Source: [Clostridium] clostridioforme AGR2157 (GTDB taxonomy: Bacteria; Bacillota; Clostridia; Lachnospirales; Lachnospiraceae). Taken from it: a stretch of DNA of 64,000 nt. Shown one piece after another: positions 8,211-17,409 of this stretch (its first letter is position 1; every line of letters begins with the position of its first letter). A program made the position numbers and the translations under genes. A model generated the notes under the pieces. The model had not been told where the DNA came from. It saw only the letters and a list, made by a program, of their open reading frames with translations, and did no database searches. Where the stretch lies: assembly GCF_000424325.1 (NCBI RefSeq), contig NZ_AUJR01000023.1:18628-82627 (forward strand), in the 5' to 3' direction.

Positions 8211-9650
8211 ATGGTAAAGTTCGGGACAGGCGGCTGGAGAGCCATCATCGGGGAAGAATTTACAAAGGAGAACATACAGAAGCTGGCGCTGGCCATATGC
8301 CTTAAGATGAAGGCAGAGGGCGTGGAGAGCCAGGGCGTTGTCATGGGGTATGACAGGCGGTTCCTTTCAAAGGAGGCCATCATATGGGCCTGCGAAATAT
8401 TTGGAAGCCAGGGAATCAGGGTGTGGTTCGTAAACCGCAGCTCGCCTACTCCCCTGGTAATGTTCTATGTGATGAAGCATGAGCTGAGCTACGGCATGAT
8501 GGTGACAGCCAGCCATAATCCGGCCATCTATAACGGAATCAAGGTGTTTACATACGGGGGCCGGGATGCGGATGAGAAGCAGACAGCGGAGATTGAGTAT
8601 TACCTGGAACAGGCAGAGGAACTCTATGCACCCAATGAGGAGGAAAACGGGCAGATGCCGCCGCCATCCTACATGGAGCTTGTAAAGCAGGGCATGGTCA
8701 GGGAAATCAATCCCATGAATGAGTATCTGGATAACATCATTTCCGTGATTAACATGGACGCCATCAAGGAACGTGATTTGCGCATTGCCATTGATCCCAT
8801 GTACGGTGTGAGCCTGACTGCACTGAGCACCATCCTTTCCATTGCAAGGTGCACCATAGAAACCATTAATTCCAGGCACGACGCCCTGTTTGGAGGAAAG
8901 ATGCCGGCGCCCACGGAGCGGACTCTGCGAAATCTCCAGAATTATGTGCTGGACCGGTATTGTGACATCGGCATTGCCACGGACGGGGATGCGGACAGGC
9001 TGGGGGTCATTGATGACCAGGGACATTATCTCCACGCAAACGACACACTGGTCATGCTCTATTACTATCTGCTGAAATACAAGGGGTGGCGGGGACCTGC
9101 TGTGCGCAACCTGGCAACCACCCATGTGCTGGACAAGGTGGCGGAGAGCTTTGGGCAGAAATGCTACGAGGCGCCGGTGGGATTCAAGCATATATCCGCA
9201 AAAATGCAGGAGACGGATGCCATTATAGGCGGCGAGTCCTCAGGCGGACTGACGGTAAAGGGCCATATACACGGAAAGGACGGCATCTATGCGGCGACCC
9301 TTCTGGTGGAGATGATAGCTGTCAGCGGTAAGAAGCTGTCGGAGATTGCGGCGGATATCATGAAGGAATATGGAGCCATACATGTGGCGGAGCGGGATTA
9401 CAGGTTCACGCCTGAGGAAAAGGAACGAATCCATAACATCCTCATGGAGGAAAGAAAGCTGCCGGAAATGCCCTTTGAGACAGACCATGTTTCTTATATG
9501 GACGGATGCAAGGTATACTTTAAGAACGGCGGCTGGGTTATCGCCAGGTTCTCGGGTACGGAACCTTTGCTTCGCATATTCTGTGAGATGGAACATGAAC
9601 CGGATACGGTCAGGATGTGCAATCTGTTTGAAGAATATCTGGGACTGTAG
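8211..9650 (+). CDS. Phosphoglucomutase/phosphomannomutase family enzyme
   Basis: This 479-residue alpha-D-phosphohexomutase interconverts hexose 1- and 6-phosphates. All four family signatures are present: VTASHNPAIYNG with the phosphoserine near residue 100, the Mg-binding DGDADRLG, the sugar-recognition GGESSGG, and the phosphate-binding RFSGTEPLLRI near the C-terminus. The start is the ATG at 8211 after GAGGAG, giving the usual MVKFGTGGWRAIIG; in-frame upstream codons lie inside the terminator. It sits between a transporter operon and a sensor operon that both contain AfuA-family binding proteins, suggesting it handles imported sugar phosphate. Which hexose is used cannot be told. Confidence 0.9.
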   Translation: MVKFGTGGWRAIIGEEFTKENIQKLALAICLKMKAEGVESQGVVMGYDRRFLSKEAIIWACEIFGSQGIRVWFVNRSSPTPLVMFYVMKHELSYGMMVTASHNPAIYNGIKVFTYGGRDADEKQTAEIEYYLEQAEELYAPNEEENGQMPPPSYMELVKQGMVREINPMNEYLDNIISVINMDAIKERDLRIAIDPMYGVSLTALSTILSIARCTIETINSRHDALFGGKMPAPTERTLRNLQNYVLDRYCDIGIATDGDADRLGVIDDQGHYLHANDTLVMLYYYLLKYKGWRGPAVRNLATTHVLDKVAESFGQKCYEAPVGFKHISAKMQETDAIIGGESSGGLTVKGHIHGKDGIYAATLLVEMIAVSGKKLSEIAADIMKEYGAIHVAERDYRFTPEEKERIHNILMEERKLPEMPFETDHVSYMDGCKVYFKNGGWVIARFSGTEPLLRIFCEMEHEPDTVRMCNLFEEYLGL

Positions 9651-9764
9651 GAACCGGCCGGATAGACAGGAGATATGAAAATGGTAATAAAACTCCGGTT
9701 TCCTTTTACAAGCCCTTTTGTTCCTCTGTTTTCCCGGAGGCACTGAGGGTCTTTTTGTAATAGT

Positions 9765-9794
9765 TTGGAAAAGTAGGTATTTCTTTGGTATAAT
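9765..9794 (+). promoter_or_regulatory. Promoter of the binding-protein/two-component operon
   Basis: TTGGAA (9765-9770), an 18 bp spacer and TATAAT (9789-9794) preceded by TGG, giving an extended -10. It lies 55 bases before the translation start chosen below. Confidence 0.6.
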
Positions 9795-9849
9795 GTAGCA
9801 AATGGGACTGATTGGCATTGAGGCGCCAATGCTAAGGGGAGGAACAGAC

Positions 9850-11007
9850 ATGAAGATGAAAGAGACTGTCATGGGTATGAAGGCGGCTATGAGGGACACA
9901 AAAGCGGCTATGAGGGGCACAAAAGCGGCTGAGAGGGGTATAAAAGCCGCTGCCGCTGGCGCAGACAGGGCTGCCAGGGGAAAACGAAATCTGACATTCT
10001 GCATCCTGTGCCTTTTCTGCATGGCTGTTCTTTCCTCGTGCCAGTCAGGGCCGGAGACAGCCCCCATGCCTGCTGTGCCGGACCTGGTTCTCTATACGGC
10101 CCAGGAGGAAGAGATATATGAACCCATCATCAAGGAATTTGAGGAGCGCACCAACCTGATGGTGAAGGTGGAGCGGGGGTCCTCCGAGGAAATGACAGTC
10201 AGGCTGGAGGATGAGGAGGAAAGGCCGGATTGGGATGTGGTGTTCGGAGTGGGGATAGAGACACTGGAACAGTCTAAGGAACATTGGCAGGTATATAAAA
10301 GCCCGGAAGCGGCATTCATAACAGAGAGCTTCCAATCCGAGGATAACCGATGGACCAGCTTCTCCGCCCTGCCCATGGTTATCATGTACAATACAAATGT
10401 GGTGACCTACCGCGAACTGCCGGCGGGATGGAACAGCCTTTTGGAGCCCAGGTGGAAGGGAAGGATTGCCTTTGTGGACCCGCGCCGGTCTGATGTGTAT
10501 TCGGCTGCCCTTGTGACGGCTGTCCATACTTGGGATAAAAAGGGGAATTACCTGGAACAGTTTATGGAGAATCTGGGATACGGCACCCTGAACAGCATGC
10601 AGGAGGTAAATGCCGGTATCCTGGACGGGAGGTATTCCCTTGGGGTCACCATGGAGGAGTCCGCTCAGGCGCTGCTGTCAGAGGGAGCCGACGTGGATTA
10701 TATCTATCCCCAGGAGGGGACCACGGCCCTTCCGGACGGTACGGCCATTGTAAAGGGATGCGCGAATCCTGACGCTGCCAGGCAGTTTCTGGATTTTACG
10801 GTGAGCAGGGATACCCAGAGGATTCTGGTGTCGGATTTAAACCGCCGCTCCGTGAGAAGCGATGTGCCGCCTCTGCCGGGACTGTCGCCCATTGGCAGGC
10901 TGCCGCTGATTGAGATGGACCTGGAGGAGCTTTCCAGGGAAAAGAAGGACGTACTGGCCAGGTGGAACGGTATTCTGTCCCGGCGGGAAGGGAGGCCTGT
11001 GGAATGA
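9850..11007 (+). CDS. AfuA-family binding lipoprotein, probable sensor partner of the kinase
   Basis: This 385-residue protein is paralogous to the transporter binding protein at 4113-5237: both share a DGT..PDG.A.VKGC stretch and a late RR.VRSD. The lipobox LSSC lies at Cys64. Before the hydrophobic signal core is an unusual 45-residue basic region containing a 7-residue unit (KAAMRGT) repeated three times. GGGGAGG at 9837-9843 selects the ATG at 9850. The stop overlaps the kinase start (ATGA), so the two are made together. Genes of this order resemble HptA-HptS-HptR of Staphylococcus and PgtC-PgtB-PgtA, where the binding protein presents a phosphorylated ligand to the kinase. That role is inferred here. 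Confidence 0.82.
   Translation: MKMKETVMGMKAAMRDTKAAMRGTKAAERGIKAAAAGADRAARGKRNLTFCILCLFCMAVLSSCQSGPETAPMPAVPDLVLYTAQEEEIYEPIIKEFEERTNLMVKVERGSSEEMTVRLEDEEERPDWDVVFGVGIETLEQSKEHWQVYKSPEAAFITESFQSEDNRWTSFSALPMVIMYNTNVVTYRELPAGWNSLLEPRWKGRIAFVDPRRSDVYSAALVTAVHTWDKKGNYLEQFMENLGYGTLNSMQEVNAGILDGRYSLGVTMEESAQALLSEGADVDYIYPQEGTTALPDGTAIVKGCANPDAARQFLDFTVSRDTQRILVSDLNRRSVRSDVPPLPGLSPIGRLPLIEMDLEELSREKKDVLARWNGILSRREGRPVE
9880..9951 (+). repeat. 21-bp in-frame tandem repeat in the lipoprotein N-region
   Basis: Three and a half copies of a 21-bp unit (9880-9900, 9901-9921, 9922-9942, partial to 9951), each encoding a K-A-A-x-R-G-x heptad. Being a multiple of three, copy changes would keep the frame. 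Confidence 0.85.
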
Positions 11008-12722
11008 AATGGTACCGGAGACTCTCTTTTAAGGCCAGGGTATTCCTGGGCTGCCTTCTGGTGGCTTTGGTGCCCCTTACATTTTCAAGTGTTGTGATGA
11101 TGCGTCTGTTCACTGCCTCAATCAACCGCCAGATAACCGTGGACGGAAGCCAGCAGCTGGAAGAAGTCAGGGAACGGTTTACCCAGCTGTTAGAGAATTG
11201 CCGGAAAGCCTGTGAAACGTTGACAGAGGATGGATCTGCGGCCTGGGTCATGATTGACAATAAGACCATTGAGTTCCAGAAGGATTTGTATCTGTCCATG
11301 TACCAGGCGGTTCAGGAGATTTACAGCCATGCGCAGTTCAGCATTTATGATGCAGGCGGGAAACTGCGTTTTACCACGGATACAGGGCCTAAGAGCAGCC
11401 GTCTGCCTGTGAATTGGGGATTGCTTAACAAGGCGTCGGGGGAACAGGGAATTACCTATTACAGGACGGACCCTTATCTGCCGCCATCCGGCAGCGATGT
11501 TCTGATGCAGGGGGCATTTTCACTGGAGAGCACCCACGGGGCCAGGACCGGATATGTGGTACTGGACTTTACCAGGGAAAATTTTGACAACCTGCTGAAC
11601 GGTTTTTATTCGTCCGGCGATACGCTGCTGGTACTGGATTCCCACCAGAAGCCCCTTTACTGTTCCAGACCGGAATACGGGGAACGTGAAATCAGTGATA
11701 TTATCGGGCACACCATATCGGGCCAGGGCGGGACGGAGAAAAAGGGGGTATATACCAGATATCTGTGGACCAGGGAGCCTTCCCGGGGCTTTTACATCCT
11801 GCTGCGCTGTTCCGCTCCCATCAGCGCTCCGGCCGTGCGCACCATGGGGACGGTGAGCCTTGCGCTGTCCGGCCTGGGACTGGTGCTCTGCCTCATCATA
11901 GCAGGCGCGTTGTCCCGGAGCATCGGCCAGCCGGTGAGCCTGTTGGATAAGGCCATGGCAAAGGTAAAAAAAGGGGATTTGTCCATCCGCATCCATACCA
12001 ACCGGCAGGATGAACTGGGCAGGCTGACAGAGAGCTTTAACCAGATGACCGGGGACCTGCAGAAGTACCTGGATGACACGGTGCAGAAGCAGAAGGATTT
12101 AAATAAGACCACTCTCAAGCTGTACCAGACACAGCTGAATCCACATTTCCTGTATAATACCCTGGATTCCATCAAGTGGAGCGCCAGAATCAACCAGGTG
12201 CCGGAGATTGCAGTGCTGGCGGAAAACCTGGCTGTCATCCTGAGAAAGAGCATATCCAGCCGGCCCTTTATCACCCTGAGGGAGGAGTTGGAGACCATTG
12301 AGAGCTATGTGGAGATACAGAAAATACGTTTTACAGGACGGTTCCTGTATGAGACAGAGATACCGGACCAGCTGGAGGACTGTATGGTGCCCAAGATGAT
12401 TCTGCAGCCTCTGGTTGAGAACGCCATCATCCATGGGCTGGACGGATGCGGGCACGGCTACATCTGTATTTACGCGTTCCAGAAAGAGGGGATACTGAAC
12501 ATATCGGTGACAGACAACGGATGCGGCATGAGCCGGGAAATGGCGGACTGGATTAACAGCGACGCTCCGGCAAAGAGGGACGGCCATCTGGGATTATACA
12601 ATGTTATCAACATATTGAAAATATATTATGGACAGGAGTACGGTATGAAGGCATCTGTCACGGAGGATGGGACCACCATCACCCTCAGGCTGCCGGTTCA
12701 GAAGGAGGTACCGGATGTATAA
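11004..12722 (+). CDS. Sensor histidine kinase, YesM/LytS type
   Basis: This 572-residue membrane kinase has one helix at about residues 12-32, an extracellular domain of about 245 residues, and a second helix at about 281-303. A HAMP segment (LSRSIGQPVSLLDKA..) follows, then the YesM-type kinase core QLNPHFLYNTLDS with phospho-acceptor His near 380. The ATPase domain has QPLVENAIIHGL (N box) and DNGCGMS (G1). The start is the ATG at 11004, overlapping the previous stop by four bases; GGGAGG lies upstream. The extracellular domain presumably contacts the neighbouring binding lipoprotein. The stop overlaps the regulator start by eight bases, so all three genes are coupled. Confidence 0.92.
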   Translation: MKWYRRLSFKARVFLGCLLVALVPLTFSSVVMMRLFTASINRQITVDGSQQLEEVRERFTQLLENCRKACETLTEDGSAAWVMIDNKTIEFQKDLYLSMYQAVQEIYSHAQFSIYDAGGKLRFTTDTGPKSSRLPVNWGLLNKASGEQGITYYRTDPYLPPSGSDVLMQGAFSLESTHGARTGYVVLDFTRENFDNLLNGFYSSGDTLLVLDSHQKPLYCSRPEYGEREISDIIGHTISGQGGTEKKGVYTRYLWTREPSRGFYILLRCSAPISAPAVRTMGTVSLALSGLGLVLCLIIAGALSRSIGQPVSLLDKAMAKVKKGDLSIRIHTNRQDELGRLTESFNQMTGDLQKYLDDTVQKQKDLNKTTLKLYQTQLNPHFLYNTLDSIKWSARINQVPEIAVLAENLAVILRKSISSRPFITLREELETIESYVEIQKIRFTGRFLYETEIPDQLEDCMVPKMILQPLVENAIIHGLDGCGHGYICIYAFQKEGILNISVTDNGCGMSREMADWINSDAPAKRDGHLGLYNVINILKIYYGQEYGMKASVTEDGTTITLRLPVQKEVPDV

Positions 12723-13476
12723 GGTCATTGTGGTGGAAGACGAGACAATGGTCAGGCGCGGGATTATCCTGACCATTGACTGGGCGGCCCTGGACTGTGT
12801 GATTGCAGGGGAGGCTGCCAACGGGGAAGAAGGGGCAGAGCTGGCGGTCCGCCTGTCCCCGGATATTATTGTGACGGATGTGAAGATGCCCAGAATGGAC
12901 GGCGTGGAGATGATAACAAAACTGCGGGAACAGGGCTGCCGCGCCAAATTCATTATTTTGACGGCCTACAGCGACTTTAAATACGCCCAGAGCGCCCTGA
13001 GGCTGGGAGTCAGCGATTATCTCCTGAAGCCTTTGAGGGACGGCGATTTGGAACATGCGGTGGGGCACATCAGAGAGCAGATGGAAGAACGTCCGGCAAA
13101 GGAGGAGGAAACAGACGCAGCCCCGGTCCTGCGCTTTCATTCCGATAAAAAATCCAAGAACAAGTATGTGGAGGCAGCCACCCAGTATATCAGGGAACAT
13201 TACCGGGAGGATATCACCATCAGTACCGTGGCCGCCTATCTGGAAATCAGCGAAGGATACTTAAGCCGGGTCTTTAAGAAGGAAACCGACTACACCTTTA
13301 CCAACTATCTGGCCTATTACCGGATGCAGATGGCCATGAACCTGTTAAAGGACTGCAGGGTAAAGGTGTACGAGGTGGCGGACCAGGTGGGATATTCAGA
13401 CACAGCGTATTTCAGCGCGCAGTTTAAAAAGATACTGGGGGTGTCGCCGTCGGAGTATCAGGACAGGTGCAGATAG
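12715..13476 (+). CDS. Response regulator, YesN/AraC type
   Basis: This 253-residue regulator has an N-terminal receiver with acidic pocket VVEDE, phospho-acceptor Asp in IIVTDVKMPRMDG near residue 54, and the conserved Lys in LLKPL. The C-terminal third is an AraC-type double helix-turn-helix (ISTVAAYLEISEGYLSRVFK and VADQVGYSDTAYFSAQFKK). AAGGAGG at 12702-12708 sets the ATG at 12715. It is the output partner of the kinase before it. Likely targets are the transporter operon at 4113 and perhaps its own operon; no repeated operator was identified by eye. Confidence 0.93.
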   Translation: MYKVIVVEDETMVRRGIILTIDWAALDCVIAGEAANGEEGAELAVRLSPDIIVTDVKMPRMDGVEMITKLREQGCRAKFIILTAYSDFKYAQSALRLGVSDYLLKPLRDGDLEHAVGHIREQMEERPAKEEETDAAPVLRFHSDKKSKNKYVEAATQYIREHYREDITISTVAAYLEISEGYLSRVFKKETDYTFTNYLAYYRMQMAMNLLKDCRVKVYEVADQVGYSDTAYFSAQFKKILGVSPSEYQDRCR

Positions 13477-13665
13477 CTGTAACAGTTCAGATAGGTTATA
13501 AATAGGGAAAACAGGGAAAAATGTAGTACTATACATTGAAAAATTCTTATGCTATACTTATTGAGGATGTCTGTCCCTGCCGGGATGGAGGTCCGGATAT
13601 ACCGGTTTAAGGCATTTTCAGGGTTTTGGAAACCAGGCCGGCAGCGCAAGGGGGAACCAATCACT

Positions 13666-14655
13666 ATGTTGGGATTTAACGATATATTAGGACATGAACA
13701 GATAAAGGAACATTTCCGCAGCGCAGTGCAGACAGGGAAGGTTTCCCATGCTTATATACTGAGCGGCGAGGCCGGAATGGGAAGGAAATCCCTGGCCAAT
13801 GCATTTGCCCTCAGCCTGCTGTGCGAGAGGGGGATGGCGGAGCCCTGTATGCAGTGCCATGCCTGTAAGCAGGTACTTTCGGGAAACCACCCGGATCTTA
13901 TTTACGTGACACATGAAAAGCCCGCCAGCATCGGAGTGGACGATATAAGGGAGCAGATTAACGATACCATCCAGGTACGTCCCTACAGCAGTTATTATAA
14001 GATATATATAGTGGATGAGGCGGAGAAGATGACCGTACAGGCACAGAACGCCCTCCTTAAGACCATTGAAGAGCCCCCTGCTTATGCGGTTATCCTGTTT
14101 TTGACCACGAATCAGGACGCGTTCCTGCCCACCATCCTGTCAAGGTGTGTACAGCTTAAGCTGAAACCCTTAAAGGATTCCGTTGTAAAGGAATACCTGG
14201 TACAGTCTCTGGGAGAAAATGAAAGCAAGGCTGATATCTACGCTGCCTTTGCCAGGGGCAATCTGGGCAAAGCTATCCATCTGGCCCGGTCAGAGGAGTT
14301 TGGGGTGATGTACAGGGAGATGCTCCATCTCCTGAAGCACATCAAGGATACGGACATATCGGAGCTTTTAGACTACATCCGCAAGGTTAAGGAGGAGAAC
14401 CTGGATATCCGGGAATGCCTGGACTTTATGCAGATGTGGTACAGGGATATTCTGATGTATAAAACCACAAAGGATATTAACCTGCTGATATTCAAGGATG
14501 AATTCTCTGCCGTTAAGAGTGTCAGCACCACAAGCGGCTATGACGGTCTGGAGAAAATTCTGGAAGCCATTGACAAGGCCAGAATCAGGCTGTACGCCAA
14601 CGTGAACACCGAACTGGTCATGGAGCTGATGCTTCTAACCATGAAGGAGAATTAG
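13666..14655 (+). CDS. holB: DNA polymerase III delta' subunit
   Basis: This 329-residue clamp-loader subunit starts LGFNDILGHEQIKEHF. It has a P-loop-like GEAGMGRKS, a zinc module CMQCHACKQVLSGNHPD, VDEAEKMT as Walker B equivalent, and the SRC motif (ILSRCVQLKL) that acts in trans on a neighbouring subunit's ATP. The ATG at 13666 is chosen because AAGGGGGA at 13648-13655 precedes it and the family begins here; 39 more upstream codons are open but overlap a promoter-like TATACT at 13553. It heads the housekeeping run holB-ricT-trmN6-rsmI, the same order as yaaS-region genes in Bacillus. Confidence 0.92.
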   Translation: MLGFNDILGHEQIKEHFRSAVQTGKVSHAYILSGEAGMGRKSLANAFALSLLCERGMAEPCMQCHACKQVLSGNHPDLIYVTHEKPASIGVDDIREQINDTIQVRPYSSYYKIYIVDEAEKMTVQAQNALLKTIEEPPAYAVILFLTTNQDAFLPTILSRCVQLKLKPLKDSVVKEYLVQSLGENESKADIYAAFARGNLGKAIHLARSEEFGVMYREMLHLLKHIKDTDISELLDYIRKVKEENLDIRECLDFMQMWYRDILMYKTTKDINLLIFKDEFSAVKSVSTTSGYDGLEKILEAIDKARIRLYANVNTELVMELMLLTMKEN

Positions 14656-14690
14656 GACGTGTCAGGGCTGCAAGAGAAGGAGAACACAGA

Positions 14691-15623
14691 ATGATTACAG
14701 TAATCGGGGTGCGCTTCCGCACCGCAGGAAAGATATATTATTTCGACCCCGCAGGCCGCCGGATTAAGACAGGCGACCACGTCATCGTGGAGACGGCCAG
14801 GGGTATTGAGTACGGGTATGTGGTCCTGGGGAACCGGGAAGTGGATGAATCCAAGGTGGTTCCGCCCTTAAAATCAGTCATCCGCATGGCGACGGATGAG
14901 GATGAGGCGGCAGAGGCCAGGAACAAGCAGAAGGAAAGGGATGCCTTTAAAATCTGCCAGGAAAAAATCAAAAAGCATCATTTGGATATGAAGCTCATTG
15001 ACGCCGAATACACATTTGACAACAACAAGGTCCTGTTTTACTTTACTGCCGACGGCAGAATCGATTTCAGGGAGCTGGTTAAGGACCTGGCCAGCGTGTT
15101 TAAGACCAGGATTGAGCTGCGCCAGGTAGGCGTCAGGGACGAGACTAAAATTATGGGAGGCATCGGCATCTGCGGAAGGGCGCTGTGCTGCCATTCCTAT
15201 CTGTCCGAGTTCATTCCTGTGTCCATCAAGATGGCAAAGGAACAGAACCTGTCCCTGAATCCCACCAAGATATCAGGTGTGTGCGGACGCCTTATGTGCT
15301 GCCTTAAGAATGAAGAGGAAACATACGAGGTCTTAAACAGCAAGCTTCCCAATCCGGGAGATTATGTGACCACAAGCGACGGGTTAAAGGGCGAGGTTCA
15401 CAGCGTCAACGTGCTGCGCCAGCAGGTTAAGGTGATTGTGACCGTGGAGCGGGACGAGAAAGAAATCAGGGAATACAAGGTGGACCAGCTCAAGTTCAAG
15501 CCCAGGAAAAAGAAGGGCAAAGGCGGCGGGGAAAAGCACGGAGGCGACACGCCGGACGCAGAGCTTAAACAGCTGGAAGCCCTTGAGAAGAAGGAAGGAA
15601 AGTCGAAGCTGGATGACAACTGA
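14691..15623 (+). CDS. ricT: PSP1-domain protein RicT (YaaT)
   Basis: This 310-residue PSP1-family protein has a central PSP1 domain with the Cys-rich segments GICGRALCCHSYL and SGVCGRLMCCLKNEEE. In Bacillus these are Fe-S ligands of the RicA-RicF-RicT complex that tunes mRNA processing by RNase Y and affects sporulation and competence. The C-terminus is a Lys/Gly-rich tail. AGAAGGAGAA precedes the ATG. It lies directly downstream of holB, as in most Firmicutes. ricA and ricF are not in the window. Confidence 0.9.
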   Translation: MITVIGVRFRTAGKIYYFDPAGRRIKTGDHVIVETARGIEYGYVVLGNREVDESKVVPPLKSVIRMATDEDEAAEARNKQKERDAFKICQEKIKKHHLDMKLIDAEYTFDNNKVLFYFTADGRIDFRELVKDLASVFKTRIELRQVGVRDETKIMGGIGICGRALCCHSYLSEFIPVSIKMAKEQNLSLNPTKISGVCGRLMCCLKNEEETYEVLNSKLPNPGDYVTTSDGLKGEVHSVNVLRQQVKVIVTVERDEKEIREYKVDQLKFKPRKKKGKGGGEKHGGDTPDAELKQLEALEKKEGKSKLDDN

Positions 15624-15666
15624 TACAGTTACGGTGAAACACACTTGGCGTCAGGAAGGAACCATC

Positions 15667-16395
15667 ATGCTGCGGGACGACGAGCGGATCGATGATTTGC
15701 AGCGCAATAATTATGGAATCATCCAGAGGAAGGGCGCATTCTGCTTTGGCATGGATGCCGTCCTTCTGTCCGGCTTTGCCGTTGTGAAAAAAGGGGAGAA
15801 GGTGCTGGACCTGGGAACAGGCACAGGCATCATTCCCATTCTTCTGACCGCTAAGTCTGAGGGAAGCCACTTTACCGGTCTGGAGATACAGGAAGAGTCA
15901 GCGGACATGGCCAGGCGGAGTGTGGCATATAATCATCTGGAAGGCAAGGTGGACATCGTCACCGGCGATATAGTGGAGGCCACCAGGTTATTTGCCCTGG
16001 CTTCTTTTGATGTAGTAACCACCAATCCCCCCTATATGAATGAATCCCATGGCCTTAAGAATCCGGGGGATGCCAAAGCCATTGCCCGCCATGAGGTGAA
16101 ATGTACGCTGGAGGATGTGGTGAGGGAGGGCACCCGGGTACTGAAGCCGGGAGGCCGTTTCTGCATGGTCCACAGGCCCAGACGGCTGATTGAAATTATC
16201 ACCGTCATGAAGCGCCATGGCCTGGAGCCAAAGCGCATGAAGATGGTCCATCCTTATGCGGACCGGGAGGCCAACATGGTGCTTATAGAGGCCGTGAGGG
16301 GAGGCGGTCCTCTCCTTAAGATGGAAGCTCCGGTCATTGTCTTTGACCAGAATGGGGAGTATTCCCGGGAGATACGGACCACCTACGGATATTGA
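15667..16395 (+). CDS. tRNA1(Val) adenine-37 N6-methyltransferase-like protein
   Basis: This 242-residue SAM-dependent methyltransferase is of the TrmN6/YabB type. It begins LRDDERIDDLQ, has the SAM-binding motif VLDLGTGTGIIPILL and the catalytic NPPY (VVTTNPPYMNESHG) of N6-adenine methylases. The ATG at 15667 follows AGGAAGGA and matches the family start; earlier in-frame codons overlap ricT. It lies between ricT and rsmI, an arrangement conserved in Firmicutes, which supports a tRNA or rRNA modification role. The exact target is from family knowledge. Confidence 0.85.
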   Translation: MLRDDERIDDLQRNNYGIIQRKGAFCFGMDAVLLSGFAVVKKGEKVLDLGTGTGIIPILLTAKSEGSHFTGLEIQEESADMARRSVAYNHLEGKVDIVTGDIVEATRLFALASFDVVTTNPPYMNESHGLKNPGDAKAIARHEVKCTLEDVVREGTRVLKPGGRFCMVHRPRRLIEIITVMKRHGLEPKRMKMVHPYADREANMVLIEAVRGGGPLLKMEAPVIVFDQNGEYSREIRTTYGY

Positions 16396-16471
16396 CGGAT
16401 TATACGACTTATGATAGCAGGCGTCCAAAGGACAGACGCTTAAGCGCTCAATGGACAGAAGGGAGAGGCTC

Positions 16472-17317
16472 ATGGCAGGAATACTATATCTCTGCGCCAC
16501 GCCAATCGGCAATCTGGAGGATATCACCTTCAGGGTACTCAGGACATTAAAGGAAGTGGATTTGATTGCGGCAGAGGATACGCGCCACAGCATCAAGCTT
16601 CTGAATCATTTTGATATAAAAACGCCCATGACCAGCTACCACGAGTATAACAAGGTGGACAAGGCCAGATACCTGGTGGGCCGGCTGGAGGAAGGGGTGA
16701 ACATAGCCCTGATTACGGACGCCGGGACCCCCGGTATATCGGATCCGGGAGAGGAGCTGGTAAGGCAGTGCTATGAGGCGGGAATCCAGGTCACCTCCCT
16801 TCCTGGCCCGGCAGCGTGTATCACGGCCCTCACCATGTCGGGGCTTTCCACCAGGAGATTCTGCTTTGAGGCGTTTCTGCCCTCTGAGAAGGGGGATAAG
16901 AAGGAGCGGGCCAGAATCCTGGAGGAGCTTAAGAAGGAGACCAGGACCATTATCGTGTATGAGGCGCCCCACCACCTGGTGAGGACACTTGAAGATTTAT
17001 ATGAGGCTCTTGGGGACAGGAACATAACCATATGCAGGGAGCTTACGAAAAAATATGAGACAGCTTACAGGACCACATTCCGGGAAGCACTGGAACGCTG
17101 CCATGAGGAGGAGCCTAAAGGAGAGTGTGTCATAGTAATAGAAGGAAAGCCTCTGGAGGAGCTGCGAAAGGAGCAGATAAGCCGCTGGGAAGAGATGGAA
17201 ATTCAGGAACATCTGGCCTGCTATACGGACCAGGGCATGGATAGGAAGGAAGCTATGAAGGCGGTGGCAAAGGACCGGGGAATCACAAAGCGGGATGTGT
17301 ACCGGCAGCTTCTGTGA
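16472..17317 (+). CDS. rsmI: 16S rRNA 2'-O-methyltransferase RsmI (C1402)
   Basis: This 281-residue member of the tetrapyrrole-methylase fold modifies the ribose of C1402 in 16S rRNA. It begins AGILYLCATPIGNLEDIT, the family hallmark, followed by AAEDTRHS, ITDAGTPGISDPG and LPGPAA. The start at 16472 follows GGGAGAGG; an alternative ATG at 16451 has no ribosome site. It ends the housekeeping run and is followed by a strong terminator at 17341. Confidence 0.94.
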   Translation: MAGILYLCATPIGNLEDITFRVLRTLKEVDLIAAEDTRHSIKLLNHFDIKTPMTSYHEYNKVDKARYLVGRLEEGVNIALITDAGTPGISDPGEELVRQCYEAGIQVTSLPGPAACITALTMSGLSTRRFCFEAFLPSEKGDKKERARILEELKKETRTIIVYEAPHHLVRTLEDLYEALGDRNITICRELTKKYETAYRTTFREALERCHEEEPKGECVIVIEGKPLEELRKEQISRWEEMEIQEHLACYTDQGMDRKEAMKAVAKDRGITKRDVYRQLL

Positions 17318-17340
17318 TTGGACGCATAAGATTATAGAAA

Positions 17341-17393
17341 GAACCTGCGGCTTACATGCCTTCTGATATTGAGAGGGAGCCGCAGGTTCTCTC
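17341..17393. terminator. Bidirectional terminator between rsmI and the AbrB-type gene
   Basis: Arms GAACCTGCGGCT (17341-17352) and AGCCGCAGGTTC (17378-17389) form a perfect 12-bp stem, followed by TCTCT on one side and by an A-rich flank on the other. It separates convergent genes. Confidence 0.7.
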
Positions 17394-17409
17394 TATGTAC
17401 GAGTTTTGG

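Noticed and set aside
13549..13665. Longer N-terminus for holB
   Set aside because: The extension starts at the -10 element, lacks a ribosome site and has no counterpart in the family.
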